DNA of 64,000 nucleotides from Paenibacillus oralis (GTDB lineage: Bacteria; Bacillota; Bacilli; Paenibacillales; Paenibacillaceae): contig NZ_RRCN01000001.1 in NCBI RefSeq assembly GCF_003863965.1, positions 2,924,527 through 2,988,526 of the forward strand, written 5' to 3'. Made by a program: the position numbers and the translations under genes. Position 1 is the stretch's first letter. Every line of letters starts with the position of its first letter. Under the pieces are notes generated by a model. That model was not told where the DNA came from and searched no databases. It saw nothing but the letters and a program-made list of their open reading frames with translations. This document shows, in pieces, positions 8,522 through 17,056 of this stretch.

Positions 8522-8665
8522 AGTGCAAAAAGTACATTTAAATGGGCGGGATTTGCGGTCGAACGGGAAATAATTGCAAAAGGTACAATTAAAGCTGCCG
8601 AAACAGGGGGAAATTCCGGCTGGATCTGTTTTAGCTGCACGATTTACAATTAAATTGCAGTTATC
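8522..8665. repeat. Intergenic four-arm repeat, family 3 (diverged copy)
   Basis: Arms TGCAAAAAGTACATTT and TTGCAAAAGGTACAATT are direct; a 3' part TTTACAATTAAATTGCA is inverted. It resembles the clearer copy at 23919-24110, with the same TGCAAAAGT(G/A)CAT theme. It follows iclR and carries no open frame I would defend. Confidence 0.5.
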
Positions 8666-8797
8666 GATGTTCACCAGTCAAAACCCGATTCTATAGTTCG
8701 TACATATTATGCACATGAGTAGACCGTCGCCTGGATTTACCGCTCAGGCTGGGGGGAGGCCGAAGACTCAGGTAAAGAGGGGGGAGAAGAGAGTTTC

Positions 8798-8993
8798 GGA
8801 GGCTAAAGGACACCAGAGCCGTTATCTGCGGAAAAACGGAGGTTTGCAGAATGTAACGGACACAGGAGACCTTATTTACCTCAAATCGGCCTGGATGTAC
8901 TGGTTTAGAGCCAAATAACGTCATGTGAGTCCGTTAGGCTGGGAAATACCCGGGAAATAGGCGGATAAGGTCGCTGGAGTCCGTTAGAGCAGC
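8798..8993. repeat. Intergenic four-arm palindromic repeat, family 1 (copy B)
   Basis: Begins GGCTAAAGGACACCAGAGCC and ends GGTCGCTGGAGTCCGTTAG, which are imperfect reverse complements. Inside are a second pair, TAACGGACACAGGAGACC and GTCATGTGAGTCCGTTA. Nearly identical over its length to copy F at 51480-51668. The element ends exactly where a truncated gene remnant begins. Confidence 0.8.
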
Positions 8994-8999
8994 AGCAGC

Positions 9000-9252
9000 G
9001 CCCACATCCGGAATACGATCTGGTGAACGAAAAAGGCGAGTCGGCCAAGCTGGCCAGCGGTAGTGGAAGTACCGACGATTCGGGAAACCATTACACCAAA
9101 CTAGTATTTGAGCCGTTTCAAACAACGCCGAAATCGGTAACCTTAAAACCGTATGTGTATAAGCAAAGAAAACGGACAAGGGGTGGAAAAAGGAATACAT
9201 TAAAAAGCTGCAAATGAAGGTTTCGATCGACGCCAAGAACGCAGCCCGGTAA
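9000..9252 (+). pseudogene. Remnant of an anti-sigma/DUF4179-like C-terminal domain
   Basis: An in-frame stretch beginning HPEYDLVNEKGESAKL and running to TTPKSVTLKPYVYK resembles the C-terminal beta domain of ECF anti-sigma-type membrane proteins. After KPYVYK the homologous-looking reading continues in another frame (KGWKKEYIKKLQMKVSID) to TAA at 9250-9252, so a frameshift is present. No N-terminal part exists: a family-1 repeat abuts it. Hence a 5'-truncated, frameshifted relic. The family call is from pattern only and tentative. Confidence 0.5.
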
Positions 9253-9276
9253 GCCCGAATCATAGGTAATACGCGG

Positions 9277-9320
9277 AAAAGGCCGTCCCGACAGTAAGTT
9301 TAACTGTTTGGGGCGGCCTC
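9277..9320 (-). terminator. Intrinsic terminator of the hydrolase gene (bidirectional)
   Basis: On the minus strand GAGGCCGCCCC pairs with GGGACGGCCTTTT across a short loop. It lies 13 bp past the stop of the 9333-10943 gene. The plus strand also has CCTCTTCTT after it. Confidence 0.8.
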
Positions 9321-9332
9321 TTCTTATTTGCG

Positions 9333-10943
9333 TTATTTTACGCTATGAATCCAATTCGCAATATCGTCGATGATGGCCTTGGACACATTGGAAGGCTTGC
9401 CGTATTCGGTCCCGGTGGACAGGCCGTCATATTCGGCGAGCAGATGGTTCACCTTCGGGTAAGACTTGAACTCGATATTTCCACGGTCTTTCAGCGCCGT
9501 TTCCCAGCCCTCGAATTGCTTCATCGTCACCTGCCAGTCGTTTTCGCCCTGCAAAACAAGCATCGGCCCGGTTTGTGTTTTGGCGAGTTCGGCCGGCACG
9601 TAATTTTTCTGCTCGAACCACCAATAGGCAGGCTGCAGCGGAAATTCCTCCGGCATATGGTCGACCGTATATTCAGGGTCGTTGACCATATCGGCGATCG
9701 ACGTATACATCGCAGCTTGCTGCTCGTATAGCGTCGAGTCAAGCCCTAGCTGCTTGACGCGGCGGACCAGCTCGGCCTGCTGCTCGGACAGCACGTCGGC
9801 GAATTTGCCGCTTGGGGCGGATAAGAGAATCGTTCCGGCGATGGCCCCGTCCGGGGCGCCCGCGGCAATCAGCGGCATTGCAAAGCCGCCCTGGCTGTGG
9901 CCGGCGACGAAAATGCGGGAGTCATCGATACCGGATGTATTTTGCAACAGTTTCACCGCTTCCAAAGCATCGTCAACGCTTTCCTGCTTCAGCGTAAATT
10001 TCGGATCGGCCGCCGCCTTGAAGGAATGCTCGTAGGTCACCTTGTCGTAGCGCAGTACGGCGATGCCTTGCGCGGCGAGACCGGCGGCCAGATCGCGGAA
10101 CGGCTTGGACCCCAGGATCGAAGCGTCGCGGTCGTGCGGGCCGGAGCCGTGGACGAGCACGACGGCCGGGAAGGGGCCGTCACCCGCAGGCACGGTTAAG
10201 GTGCCGGGGAGCGCCATCGCGCCGCTTCCGATGGTAACTTCCCGTTCGCTATAAGCTGCGGGGTTGTCGTAAGCCGGCTTTTGATAAGCGGAAGCGGAGG
10301 CCGCGGCAATGTATAAATCATCGACCTTCCCGTTCTGATCCAGACGCAGCGTAAGCTGAAACGGGATGATGGTGCTTTGGAAGGAATACGTCACATTCCG
10401 GTGCACCGTGTTCAAGCTTTCGCTTTTGGAAGGCTCGCCCGCTGTTTTGCCGAACATGGCCTCGGAGTTGCTCCACAGCCGGTCCAGCATGGAGGCCGGC
10501 AGCGCATAGGCGGATGCTTCGCTTACGTATTCGGCGGCCTTGGCCCCGTCTCCGGCTTGCAAAGCCTTAAGGAACAAGCCGGCCGTATCCTCCGTTTGCC
10601 CGTTATCGCCGGCGAACGCTTTGGCGATCAAACCGGTGTCGGCCAGCGTCCGGCCGCCGGAGAGGCGGACCGGCTGGTTAAGGGCGACGGTTTCGCCATC
10701 CAGAAGCGCCCGGTCCGAGCCGGCCTCAAGCTTCAGGACATGGCTGCCTTTTGTTACGGTAATCGTGCGGGTGCTTTGTTCCCACGATACCTCGGCGCCA
10801 AGCTTTGTGGCGGTTTCCCTTACCGGCTCAAGCGCCGCGCTGCTTTGCTCGGCGGCCAACGCGGATGCTGCGGGCACGGCGAGGCTTAAAGCCAGGGTAA
10901 CGGCAACGGTGTGTTTTACCTTTTTGGATTGCTTGTTCATCAT
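9333..10943 (-). CDS. Secreted alpha/beta hydrolase with N-terminal stalk domain
   Basis: 536 residues. A signal peptide (VAVTLALSLAVPAASALAA) is followed by a copper-amine-oxidase-N-like stalk segment (LGAEVSWEQSTRTITVTKGS). Next comes a DUF3887-like region (LFLKALQAGDGAKAAEYV) and then a dienelactone-hydrolase-like esterase. Catalytic features: VVLVHGSGPHDRD, nucleophile elbow VAGHSQGG near residue 350, acid in LQGENDWQVT, and His in KVNHLLAEY near the end. It should act outside the cell on an ester or peptide-like substrate that is not identifiable. The start is the first of two ATGs (10943/10940) behind TAAGGAGG. Confidence 0.85.
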   Translation of the reverse strand: MMNKQSKKVKHTVAVTLALSLAVPAASALAAEQSSAALEPVRETATKLGAEVSWEQSTRTITVTKGSHVLKLEAGSDRALLDGETVALNQPVRLSGGRTLADTGLIAKAFAGDNGQTEDTAGLFLKALQAGDGAKAAEYVSEASAYALPASMLDRLWSNSEAMFGKTAGEPSKSESLNTVHRNVTYSFQSTIIPFQLTLRLDQNGKVDDLYIAAASASAYQKPAYDNPAAYSEREVTIGSGAMALPGTLTVPAGDGPFPAVVLVHGSGPHDRDASILGSKPFRDLAAGLAAQGIAVLRYDKVTYEHSFKAAADPKFTLKQESVDDALEAVKLLQNTSGIDDSRIFVAGHSQGGFAMPLIAAGAPDGAIAGTILLSAPSGKFADVLSEQQAELVRRVKQLGLDSTLYEQQAAMYTSIADMVNDPEYTVDHMPEEFPLQPAYWWFEQKNYVPAELAKTQTGPMLVLQGENDWQVTMKQFEGWETALKDRGNIEFKSYPKVNHLLAEYDGLSTGTEYGKPSNVSKAIIDDIANWIHSVK

Positions 10944-10985
10944 CTTTTCCTCCTTATGGTTAACCATGAAATTATTACAGCAGCC

Positions 10986-12086
10986 TCAGCCCCTGAAAAA
11001 CAGGCTGGAACCGATGATCAGGGCGGCGATGCCGGCAAGCACAAACCAGCCGACCGGGTTCGCGAAGTTGAGCGTCCAGCCGATACCGGATCGTTTTTCC
11101 ACAAAAATGGAAGGGTCCTGCGGGTTGAAATAAAACGCTCCGAGCTTCCAATAGCGGTCATCGTTCAGCGGCGCCGCCGCCGAAGCTTCGGCCGATCTTC
11201 CCAGCCGGCTTCCGCCTTGGCCCGTTGCAAAGGACAGCACCATCGCAAACAACACGATAAAAACCGGAACAATCAGGCTGACGAGCGTAACGATGTTTGT
11301 GTCAAGCGGATAAATCATATTAACCTGTATAAACGAAAACATGAATACGAGCGCCAATGACGACAAAATTGTAAACAGCGACCATCTGCGCCGAAAGGCC
11401 GCATTTTGCCGGACCGATTGCTCGGGATTGCCGGCGTGGATTTGCTGCTTGCTTTTTTGAATGCTCCAGTTAACCAACCAGAACAACAAGGTCATGATCG
11501 CCTGCATGACGCTAGGAAACAGGACGACGCGGTACGATTTTGCCGCGCTGCTGACGACATTGCCCGCGAAATCGAACTTCATGGCGACCGGGTCGGGAAT
11601 GGCCTCGTAGTTCATGAGCATGATCGCGGCGCTTCCGGCGATGATCAGGACATGAATCAGAAACCATCTGCCGGAAAAGGTCAGCTTCTGCCGGTGAAAG
11701 CCGGTGTCCACCGCCAACAGAACTTTTTGCGGCTGGACGGAAGGAAGCGTCGGACGGATTTTTTTCATCCGGAAATAAAAGCTTATATTCAGCAGAATCG
11801 AAACGACGATCGTAACCGTGACAAATATGGCGAATACCCCGCCTTGCCCGTTCCCTTCCACGCTTAGCATCCCGGCGGTACAAAACAGAAGCAAGGCCGT
11901 ATAGATCGCGCAGCTGAGGACGGCATATTGCTTGCGCATCCGGCGCAGCGGTTCGCTGCGATATTGCTCTTCGCTGACGGACACCCCGAAACTGACCGTT
12001 TCCCTCGTCAAGTAGGGCATAAAAGCAAGTGAAGCCAAAAGCGGCACAAACATCAAAATCAGCATTAAAGCGGACATCCATTGCAT
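10986..12086 (-). CDS. DUF1648/DUF5808 polytopic membrane protein
   Basis: 366 residues with about eight hydrophobic segments, for example LMLILMFVPLLASLAFMPYL at the N-terminus. The middle contains the DUF1648-like piece NYEAIPDPVAMKFDFAGNV. The C-terminal piece FYFNPQDPSIFVEKRSGIGW is typical of DUF5808, and a final helix follows. Function is unknown; similar proteins pair with YtrA/GntR regulators and are sometimes called SdpI-like immunity or envelope-stress proteins. The start ATG at 12086 follows GAAAGGAGCG and lies 3 bp after the regulator's stop, so the two genes are almost certainly one operon. Confidence 0.75.
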   Translation of the reverse strand: MQWMSALMLILMFVPLLASLAFMPYLTRETVSFGVSVSEEQYRSEPLRRMRKQYAVLSCAIYTALLLFCTAGMLSVEGNGQGGVFAIFVTVTIVVSILLNISFYFRMKKIRPTLPSVQPQKVLLAVDTGFHRQKLTFSGRWFLIHVLIIAGSAAIMLMNYEAIPDPVAMKFDFAGNVVSSAAKSYRVVLFPSVMQAIMTLLFWLVNWSIQKSKQQIHAGNPEQSVRQNAAFRRRWSLFTILSSLALVFMFSFIQVNMIYPLDTNIVTLVSLIVPVFIVLFAMVLSFATGQGGSRLGRSAEASAAAPLNDDRYWKLGAFYFNPQDPSIFVEKRSGIGWTLNFANPVGWFVLAGIAALIIGSSLFFRG

Positions 12087-12088
12087 CT

Positions 12089-12484
12089 TTATTCGCTCCT
12101 TTCGGACTGGGTAATTTCGTGGTGAATGCGTTCCACCATCTGCAGAAGCTCTTCCTTGCTCATGCCCCGGCAAATGGCTTCCGCCACAATCGGCCGCATT
12201 TCCCGCTCCTGCTTCTCCAGGAACTCCGCGGTAACCGGCGGCATGCCGGCCGGATCAACGACGACGCCTTTTTGGCGGTGGACTTGAATGTAACCTTCCT
12301 GCTTGAGCAGGGTATAGGCCTTGTTGACCGTATGCAGGTTGATGCCGATATCGGAGGCCAGACTGCGTACCGAGGGAAGCGGTTCGCCGGGCTGCAGCTT
12401 GCCGCTGGCGATCCCTTCGATAATTTGGTTCACCAGCTGCGTGTAAATGGGAACCTCCGACTGCAAATCCAGCTTTATGATCAA
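12089..12484 (-). CDS. GntR-family (YtrA subfamily) transcriptional regulator
   Basis: 131 residues, short as in YtrA-type members that have a GntR DNA-binding domain and only a small helical tail. Visible: VPIYTQLVNQIIEGIASG, LQPGEPLPSVRSLASDIG, INLHTVNKAYTLLKQEGYI and the wing VHRQKGVVV. These usually repress their own operon with a transporter or membrane protein. The start is TTG at 12484 with AAAGGAGG nine bases upstream. A 21-bp palindrome in the promoter is the probable operator. Confidence 0.88.
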   Translation of the reverse strand: MIIKLDLQSEVPIYTQLVNQIIEGIASGKLQPGEPLPSVRSLASDIGINLHTVNKAYTLLKQEGYIQVHRQKGVVVDPAGMPPVTAEFLEKQEREMRPIVAEAICRGMSKEELLQMVERIHHEITQSERSE

Positions 12485-12509
12485 GGGTAGGCACCTCCTT
12501 TGTTACAAC

Positions 12510-12530
12510 TGTTATAGTTATAATATAACA
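12510..12530. promoter_or_regulatory. Probable YtrA-type operator, TGTTATA-N7-TATAACA
   Basis: Perfect 7+7 inverted repeat with a 7-bp centre, located 26 bp upstream of the regulator's start and overlapping the likely -10 region. This is where an autorepressor of the GntR/YtrA type would be expected. Confidence 0.6.
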
Positions 12531-12627
12531 CATGGAACTTAAAATTGAAAGAGCCAGTCTTTTTATTCCCATTATGGCCGGTAAAAGGTATGATGATCAT
12601 AATTAGCATGAAGTGGAGGCGGTAGTT

Positions 12628-12939
12628 ATGGCAACTTGCAGACAGCGGACAAATTTATCGGGGAGGATAACGCCTGCTTGTCCATTAACCGTGTGGTTCC
12701 TTCCGTAAATGAGGGGTATCGCGAGATGACGCACAAACGTCCTTCCTGCCTGCCAGGGAAAAGGTTTCGGGCGGGAATTTCTTTCGCAAACCGTGCGGCT
12801 GCTTCTTGCTGAAAAGCCGTCCCGGATCCGCCTGAGCGTGGTCACGCAAAATCAAAACGCGTTAAGCCTGTATCAAAAAGTCGGAATCGCAATTACGACG
12901 GAGTTCCATTACTACGTGAGCAGCTTAAACGATATATAG
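12628..12939 (+). pseudogene. Decayed GNAT acetyltransferase
   Basis: The 3' part reads CQGKGFGREFLSQTVRLLL and then SVVTQNQNALSLYQKVGI, ending YYVSSLNDI and TAG at 12937-12939. These match the acetyl-CoA binding motif (Q/R-x-x-G-x-G) and the 'N-x-A-x-x-LYxKxGF' motif of GNAT proteins. Upstream, a ribosome-site-like GTGGAGG precedes ATG 12628, but that frame stops early and does not join the GNAT frame. At least one frameshift and probably a deletion are present. Confidence 0.65.
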
Positions 12940-12940
12940 G

Positions 12941-12994
12941 CTAAAAACAAAAGCGCGAGTTGCAAAGGGGCGTTCATCCCTTCGCACTCGCGCT
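12941..12994 (-). terminator. Intrinsic terminator of acnA
   Basis: On the minus strand AGCGCGAGTGCGAAGGG pairs with CCCTTTGCAACTCGCGCT, followed by TTTTGTTTTT. It is 38 bp past the acnA stop codon. Confidence 0.88.
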
Positions 12995-13032
12995 ATTTCA
13001 TTCAAACTTTTATCTCGGAGATATCCGCAAAA

Positions 13033-15750
13033 TTACACGCCTGCCGCAATCATCTGCCGCAGCACGGTTTGCAGAATGCCGCCGTTATGGTAGTAATCGA
13101 CGTCGACCATGCTGTCGAGGCGGGCGATCGCCGGGAACTGGAACGTGCTGCCGTCCTGGCGGGTTGCCGTTACGATCAACTCCTGGCCTGGCTTCACGTC
13201 ATTGCTGAGGCCGGCGATATCGAACGTTTCCGTACCGTCGATGCCCAGCGTTTTCCAGCTCGTGCCTTCCTTGAACTGGAGCGGGAGGACGCCCATACCG
13301 ACCAGGTTGCTGCGGTGAATCCGCTCGAAGCTTTCGGCGATGACGGTTTTGACGCCCAGCAGATACGTACCTTTGGCCGCCCAGTCGCGGGAGCTGCCGG
13401 TGCCGTACTCTTTGCCGGCGATGACAACGAGGTTCTGGCCGTTCGCCTGGTATTTCATCGAGGCGTCGTAGATCGACATCACTTCATCCTCCGGCAAATA
13501 TTTCGTTACGCCGCCTTCCGTACCCGGTGCCACCTGGTTGCGGATGCGGATGTTGGCGAACGTACCGCGCATCATCACCTCGTGGTTGCCGCGGCGGGAG
13601 CCGTAGGAGTTGAAATCCTTGCGCTCGACGCCGCGTTCGCTCAAATAGCTGCCCGCCGGGCTGCTTGGCGAAATGTTGCCGGCCGGGGAAATATGGTCGG
13701 TCGTCACGGAGTCGCCGAGCAGGGCAAGCACACGCGCGCCGCGGATGTCGGCGATATCGGACAGCCCGTCGCCGATCTTCTCGAAGAACGGCGGGTTCTG
13801 GATGTACGTCGATTTTTCATCCCATTCGTACAGTTCGCCTTGCGGCACCGGAATCGCGTTCCAGCGCTCGTTTTGCGTAAATACATGCTCGTATTTGCGG
13901 CGGAACATATCCGGGCTCAGGGATGCGGCGATCGCTTCCTTGATTTCCGCCGAAGACGGCCAGATATCCTTCAGATATACCGGCTGGTTGTTTCCGTCGT
14001 AGCCGATCGGGTCGTTTTGCAAGTCGATATTAACCGTGCCGGCCAAAGCGTAAGCGACGACCAGCGGCGGGGAAGCCAGGTAGTTGGCTTTAACCTGCGC
14101 GTGCACGCGGCCTTCGAAGTTCCGGTTGCCGGACAGTACCGCGGCGACGGTCATGTCGTTATCGGCAATCGCCGCGCTGACTTCCTCCGGCAGCGGCCCG
14201 GAGTTCCCGATGCAGGTCGCGCAGCCGTAACCGGCGACGTGGAAGCCCAGCGCTTCGAGCGGCTCGATCAGGCCGGCTTTTTGCAGGTACTCGGTTACGA
14301 CGAGGGAGCCCGGCGTCAAGCTGCTCTTCACGTAGCCCGGCTTTTTCAGGCCGCGTTCGACTGCTTTTTTCGCCAGCAGGCCGGCGCCGACCATGACGCT
14401 TGGGTTGGACGTGTTCGTGCAGCTCGTAATCGCCGCGATCACAACCGCGCCGGTTTTCAGCTCGCTGGTGGAACCGTCCGGATGCTTCACCGCCACCGAT
14501 TGCGCGATTTTTTCATCGCTGAGGCCGTATCCGCCTTTTTCGATCGGCGTGCGGATGATGCTGTCAAAGCTCTCCTTCATCGCCGTCAATTCGATGCGGT
14601 CCTGCGGACGTTTCGGTCCGGCCAAGCTCGGTACGACCGTGCCGAGGTCAAGCTCGATCAGATCAGAGAACACCGGATCTTCCGTATCGTCCGTCCGGTA
14701 CATGCCTTGCGCTTTGTAATACGCTTCAACGAGCGCGATTTGCTCCTCGGAGCGTCCGGTGCTGCGCATGTAGGACAGCGTCTCCTGGTCGACCGGGAAG
14801 TAGCCGATCGTCGCGCCGTATTCCGGAGCCATGTTCGCCACGGTAGCACGGTCGGCCAGACTGATGTTCGACAGGCCCGGGCCATAGAACTCGACGAATT
14901 TGCCGACGACGCCTTTTTTGCGCAGCATTTGCGTGACGGTCAGCGCGAGGTCGGTCGCCGTTGCACCTTCGGCCAGGCTGCCGGTCAGTTTAAAGCCGAT
15001 GACTTCCGGCGCCACAAAATACAGCGGCTGGCCGAGCATGCCGGCTTCCGCTTCGATCCCGCCGACGCCCCAGCCGACGACGCCAAGGCCGTTGATCATC
15101 GTCGTATGGGAGTCCGTGCCGACGAGGGAATCCGGGAAAACGAACGTTTCGCCGTTCACCGTTTTGGTTGCCGCTACGGATGCCAGATACTCCAGGTTGA
15201 CCTGGTGCACGATCCCCGTGGCCGGCGGCACGGCGCGGAAGTTATCGAACGCCGTCTGCGCCCAGCGCAGGAAACGGTAGCGCTCCTCGTTGCGTTCGAA
15301 TTCAACCTTCATGTTGTATTCGAGCGCTTCCGGCGAACCGAAGGCGTCGACCATGACGGAGTGGTCGATAACGAGATCAACCGGCACAAGCGGGTTGATC
15401 CGTTTCGGATCGCCGCCGGCTTTCTTCACGGTGTCGCGCATGGCGGCCAGGTCGACGACGACCGGAACGCCGGTAAAGTCCTGCAAAACGATGCGAGCGG
15501 GGATAAAAGGAATCTCTTTGGTCTCATCGCGGCCCTCGCTCCAACCGGCGATTTGCTTCACATGCTCCTGGGTAATGGCTCTGCCGTCGAACTGGCGGAC
15601 AGCCGCTTCAAGCAACACTTTAATGGAAAACGGCAGTTTGGAAATTTTGCCGAGTCCCTGTTCTTCCAAGGACTGCAGGTTGAAGTAACGGTAGCTTTTG
15701 CCGCCGACTTCAAGCGTGCGGGCTGCGGAGTTGAAATCGTTAGCTGACAT
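13033..15750 (-). CDS. acnA: Aconitate hydratase AcnA
   Basis: 905 residues. Isomerises citrate and isocitrate through cis-aconitate in the TCA cycle; in the IRP1/AcnA class the apo-form can also bind RNA. The three Fe-S cysteines are visible: one in [14 protein letters not shown] near residue 440 and two in [17 protein letters not shown] near 506. The C-terminal swivel domain carries the motif [17 protein letters not shown]. The start ATG at 15750 has AAGGAGG six bases upstream; an in-frame ATG at 15771 is less likely. The leader holds a GTTTCA-N5-TGAAAC palindrome identical in arms and spacing to that before iclR. A large open frame on the opposite strand is a shadow. Confidence 0.96.
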   Translation of the reverse strand: MSANDFNSAARTLEVGGKSYRYFNLQSLEEQGLGKISKLPFSIKVLLEAAVRQFDGRAITQEHVKQIAGWSEGRDETKEIPFIPARIVLQDFTGVPVVVDLAAMRDTVKKAGGDPKRINPLVPVDLVIDHSVMVDAFGSPEALEYNMKVEFERNEERYRFLRWAQTAFDNFRAVPPATGIVHQVNLEYLASVAATKTVNGETFVFPDSLVGTDSHTTMINGLGVVGWGVGGIEAEAGMLGQPLYFVAPEVIGFKLTGSLAEGATATDLALTVTQMLRKKGVVGKFVEFYGPGLSNISLADRATVANMAPEYGATIGYFPVDQETLSYMRSTGRSEEQIALVEAYYKAQGMYRTDDTEDPVFSDLIELDLGTVVPSLAGPKRPQDRIELTAMKESFDSIIRTPIEKGGYGLSDEKIAQSVAVKHPDGSTSELKTGAVVIAAITSCTNTSNPSVMVGAGLLAKKAVERGLKKPGYVKSSLTPGSLVVTEYLQKAGLIEPLEALGFHVAGYGCATCIGNSGPLPEEVSAAIADNDMTVAAVLSGNRNFEGRVHAQVKANYLASPPLVVAYALAGTVNIDLQNDPIGYDGNNQPVYLKDIWPSSAEIKEAIAASLSPDMFRRKYEHVFTQNERWNAIPVPQGELYEWDEKSTYIQNPPFFEKIGDGLSDIADIRGARVLALLGDSVTTDHISPAGNISPSSPAGSYLSERGVERKDFNSYGSRRGNHEVMMRGTFANIRIRNQVAPGTEGGVTKYLPEDEVMSIYDASMKYQANGQNLVVIAGKEYGTGSSRDWAAKGTYLLGVKTVIAESFERIHRSNLVGMGVLPLQFKEGTSWKTLGIDGTETFDIAGLSNDVKPGQELIVTATRQDGSTFQFPAIARLDSMVDVDYYHNGGILQTVLRQMIAAGV

Positions 15751-15764
15751 AAATGTACCTCCTT

Positions 15765-15781
15765 GTTTCATTAGGTGAAAC
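15765..15781. promoter_or_regulatory. Palindrome GTTTCA-N5-TGAAAC in acnA leader
   Basis: Perfect 6+6 inverted repeat (centre TTAGG) between the probable acnA promoter and its ribosome site, identical in arms and spacing to 7698-7714. An overlapping TGAAA-N5-TTTCA repeat (15776-15790) extends it. The position suggests a roadblock repressor site. Confidence 0.6.
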
Positions 15782-15808
15782 TAAATTTCAAAAATAACCG
15801 CTTCATTA

Positions 15809-15837
15809 AGTATACCGTCCCTGACCCGGAGAGTAAA
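15809..15837 (-). promoter_or_regulatory. Candidate acnA promoter
   Basis: On the minus strand: -35 TTTACT (15837-15832), 17-bp spacer, -10 TATACT (15814-15809). The -35 is weak, so an activator or other control is plausible. Confidence 0.45.
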
Positions 15838-15972
15838 GAACTTTTTGCGGCCGGCCCCGCCGGATTTTGCCGAGATGACGCGGTTGAATGGGCTTTCACG
15901 GCTGTCTTGAGGGAACATACTCCCGTACGGGCGTTCATATACTTGGAACTAATGGAAAAGGAGGCGTGAACA

Positions 15973-16974
15973 GTGGCGGAGGAATGGAGAAAAACGTTGT
16001 CCATTTATGTGAACGAACAAAACCAGGATGAAGTGGATTACCGGACGCCAAGCAGAGAGACGGTCGTGACCGATCTGGATTACCTGCTGCGGGTCGGGGA
16101 GCGCAAACGGAAGCTGGACATGTGGTATCGCAGCCGGGGAGCGGCGCCGCTGCGCTGTGAAACGCGGGCCAAGCTGGTGCGGGAAATCGAAAAACGGGAA
16201 GGCGAGATCGAAGTCGATCTGCAGCTGCTGAAAAAGATATATTACGAAAAAGGCGGGGCCCGGCATCAGGAGGAGCGGATCGAGAAGCAGCGGCTGACGC
16301 TGCAGCGCGACGGGGCCGGCTGGATCGTCTCGCGCGTGGAGCTGCCCGTGCCGGAGCGCCGTCCGTCGATGCCTTTGCCAGCGCCGGACGAAGCTGGGGA
16401 CGGCCGCAGGCAGGCGGCGCCGCGGCCTTTTTTAAACCGCGAGCTGCTTGGGGGGACCCCGCCAAGGGGGATTGCTTACCGGCGCGAAGAAGCGGCGTTG
16501 TACGCCGACCGGTGGTGGGACGGGTTCAACCCGGAATTCGCCGCCTTTGAAGTCGACTGCACCAATTATATCTCGCAATGCCTCTTTGCAGGCGGAGCCC
16601 CAATAAACTATACTGGAAAAAGAGAATCGGGCTGGTGGTACAAAGGCTACGTCGGTGGACGGGAAGGCTGGAGCTACAGCTGGTCCGTGGCGCATGCGCT
16701 GGAAGGTCATCTCGCCCGCAGCGACACTGGGCTGCGCGCGGAAATCCGCGAACGTCCGGAGCAACTGGAGCTGGGGGATGTGATCATCTACGACTGGGAC
16801 GGCAACGGCAGGTTCCAGCACAGCACGATCGTCACCGCCTTTGACGCCGGCGGGATGCCGCTGGTCAACGCCCATACGACGCCGAGCAAACACCGCTATT
16901 GGGACTACCGGGATTCCTACGCCTGGACCGAAAATACGGTGTATCGTTTTTTTCATATCGCGGACCGGTTTTGA
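15973..16974 (+). CDS. Amidase-domain (Amidase_6-type) protein
   Basis: 333 residues. The N-terminal 130 residues are charged and helical (KLVREIEKREGEIEVDLQLL). The C-terminal domain starts GIAYRREEAALYADRWWDGF and contains FEVDCTNYISQCLFAGG, with the likely nucleophile Cys near residue 195. His occurs in FQHSTIVTAF and in NAHTTPSKHRYWDYR. This Cys-His pattern fits the Amidase_6 family of Firmicutes, often linked to spore or cell-wall functions; the substrate is unknown. No clear signal peptide is seen, so it is probably cytoplasmic or mother-cell. The GTG start at 15973 follows AAAGGAGGCGTGAAC. Confidence 0.8.
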   Translation: MAEEWRKTLSIYVNEQNQDEVDYRTPSRETVVTDLDYLLRVGERKRKLDMWYRSRGAAPLRCETRAKLVREIEKREGEIEVDLQLLKKIYYEKGGARHQEERIEKQRLTLQRDGAGWIVSRVELPVPERRPSMPLPAPDEAGDGRRQAAPRPFLNRELLGGTPPRGIAYRREEAALYADRWWDGFNPEFAAFEVDCTNYISQCLFAGGAPINYTGKRESGWWYKGYVGGREGWSYSWSVAHALEGHLARSDTGLRAEIRERPEQLELGDVIIYDWDGNGRFQHSTIVTAFDAGGMPLVNAHTTPSKHRYWDYRDSYAWTENTVYRFFHIADRF

Positions 16975-17056
16975 AAGTTCGGGTTCAAAAAGTCGGCTTT
17001 TCAGCACCCAACCTTTGACTGGCAGCTATGTATAACAAAAGAAAAGAGGTTTACCC

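Noticed and set aside
13069..15747. 892-codon open frame on the plus strand opposite acnA
   Set aside because: It mirrors the whole acnA gene; such long antisense frames arise from GC-rich third positions. The protein has no family features and no ribosome site, while acnA is complete.
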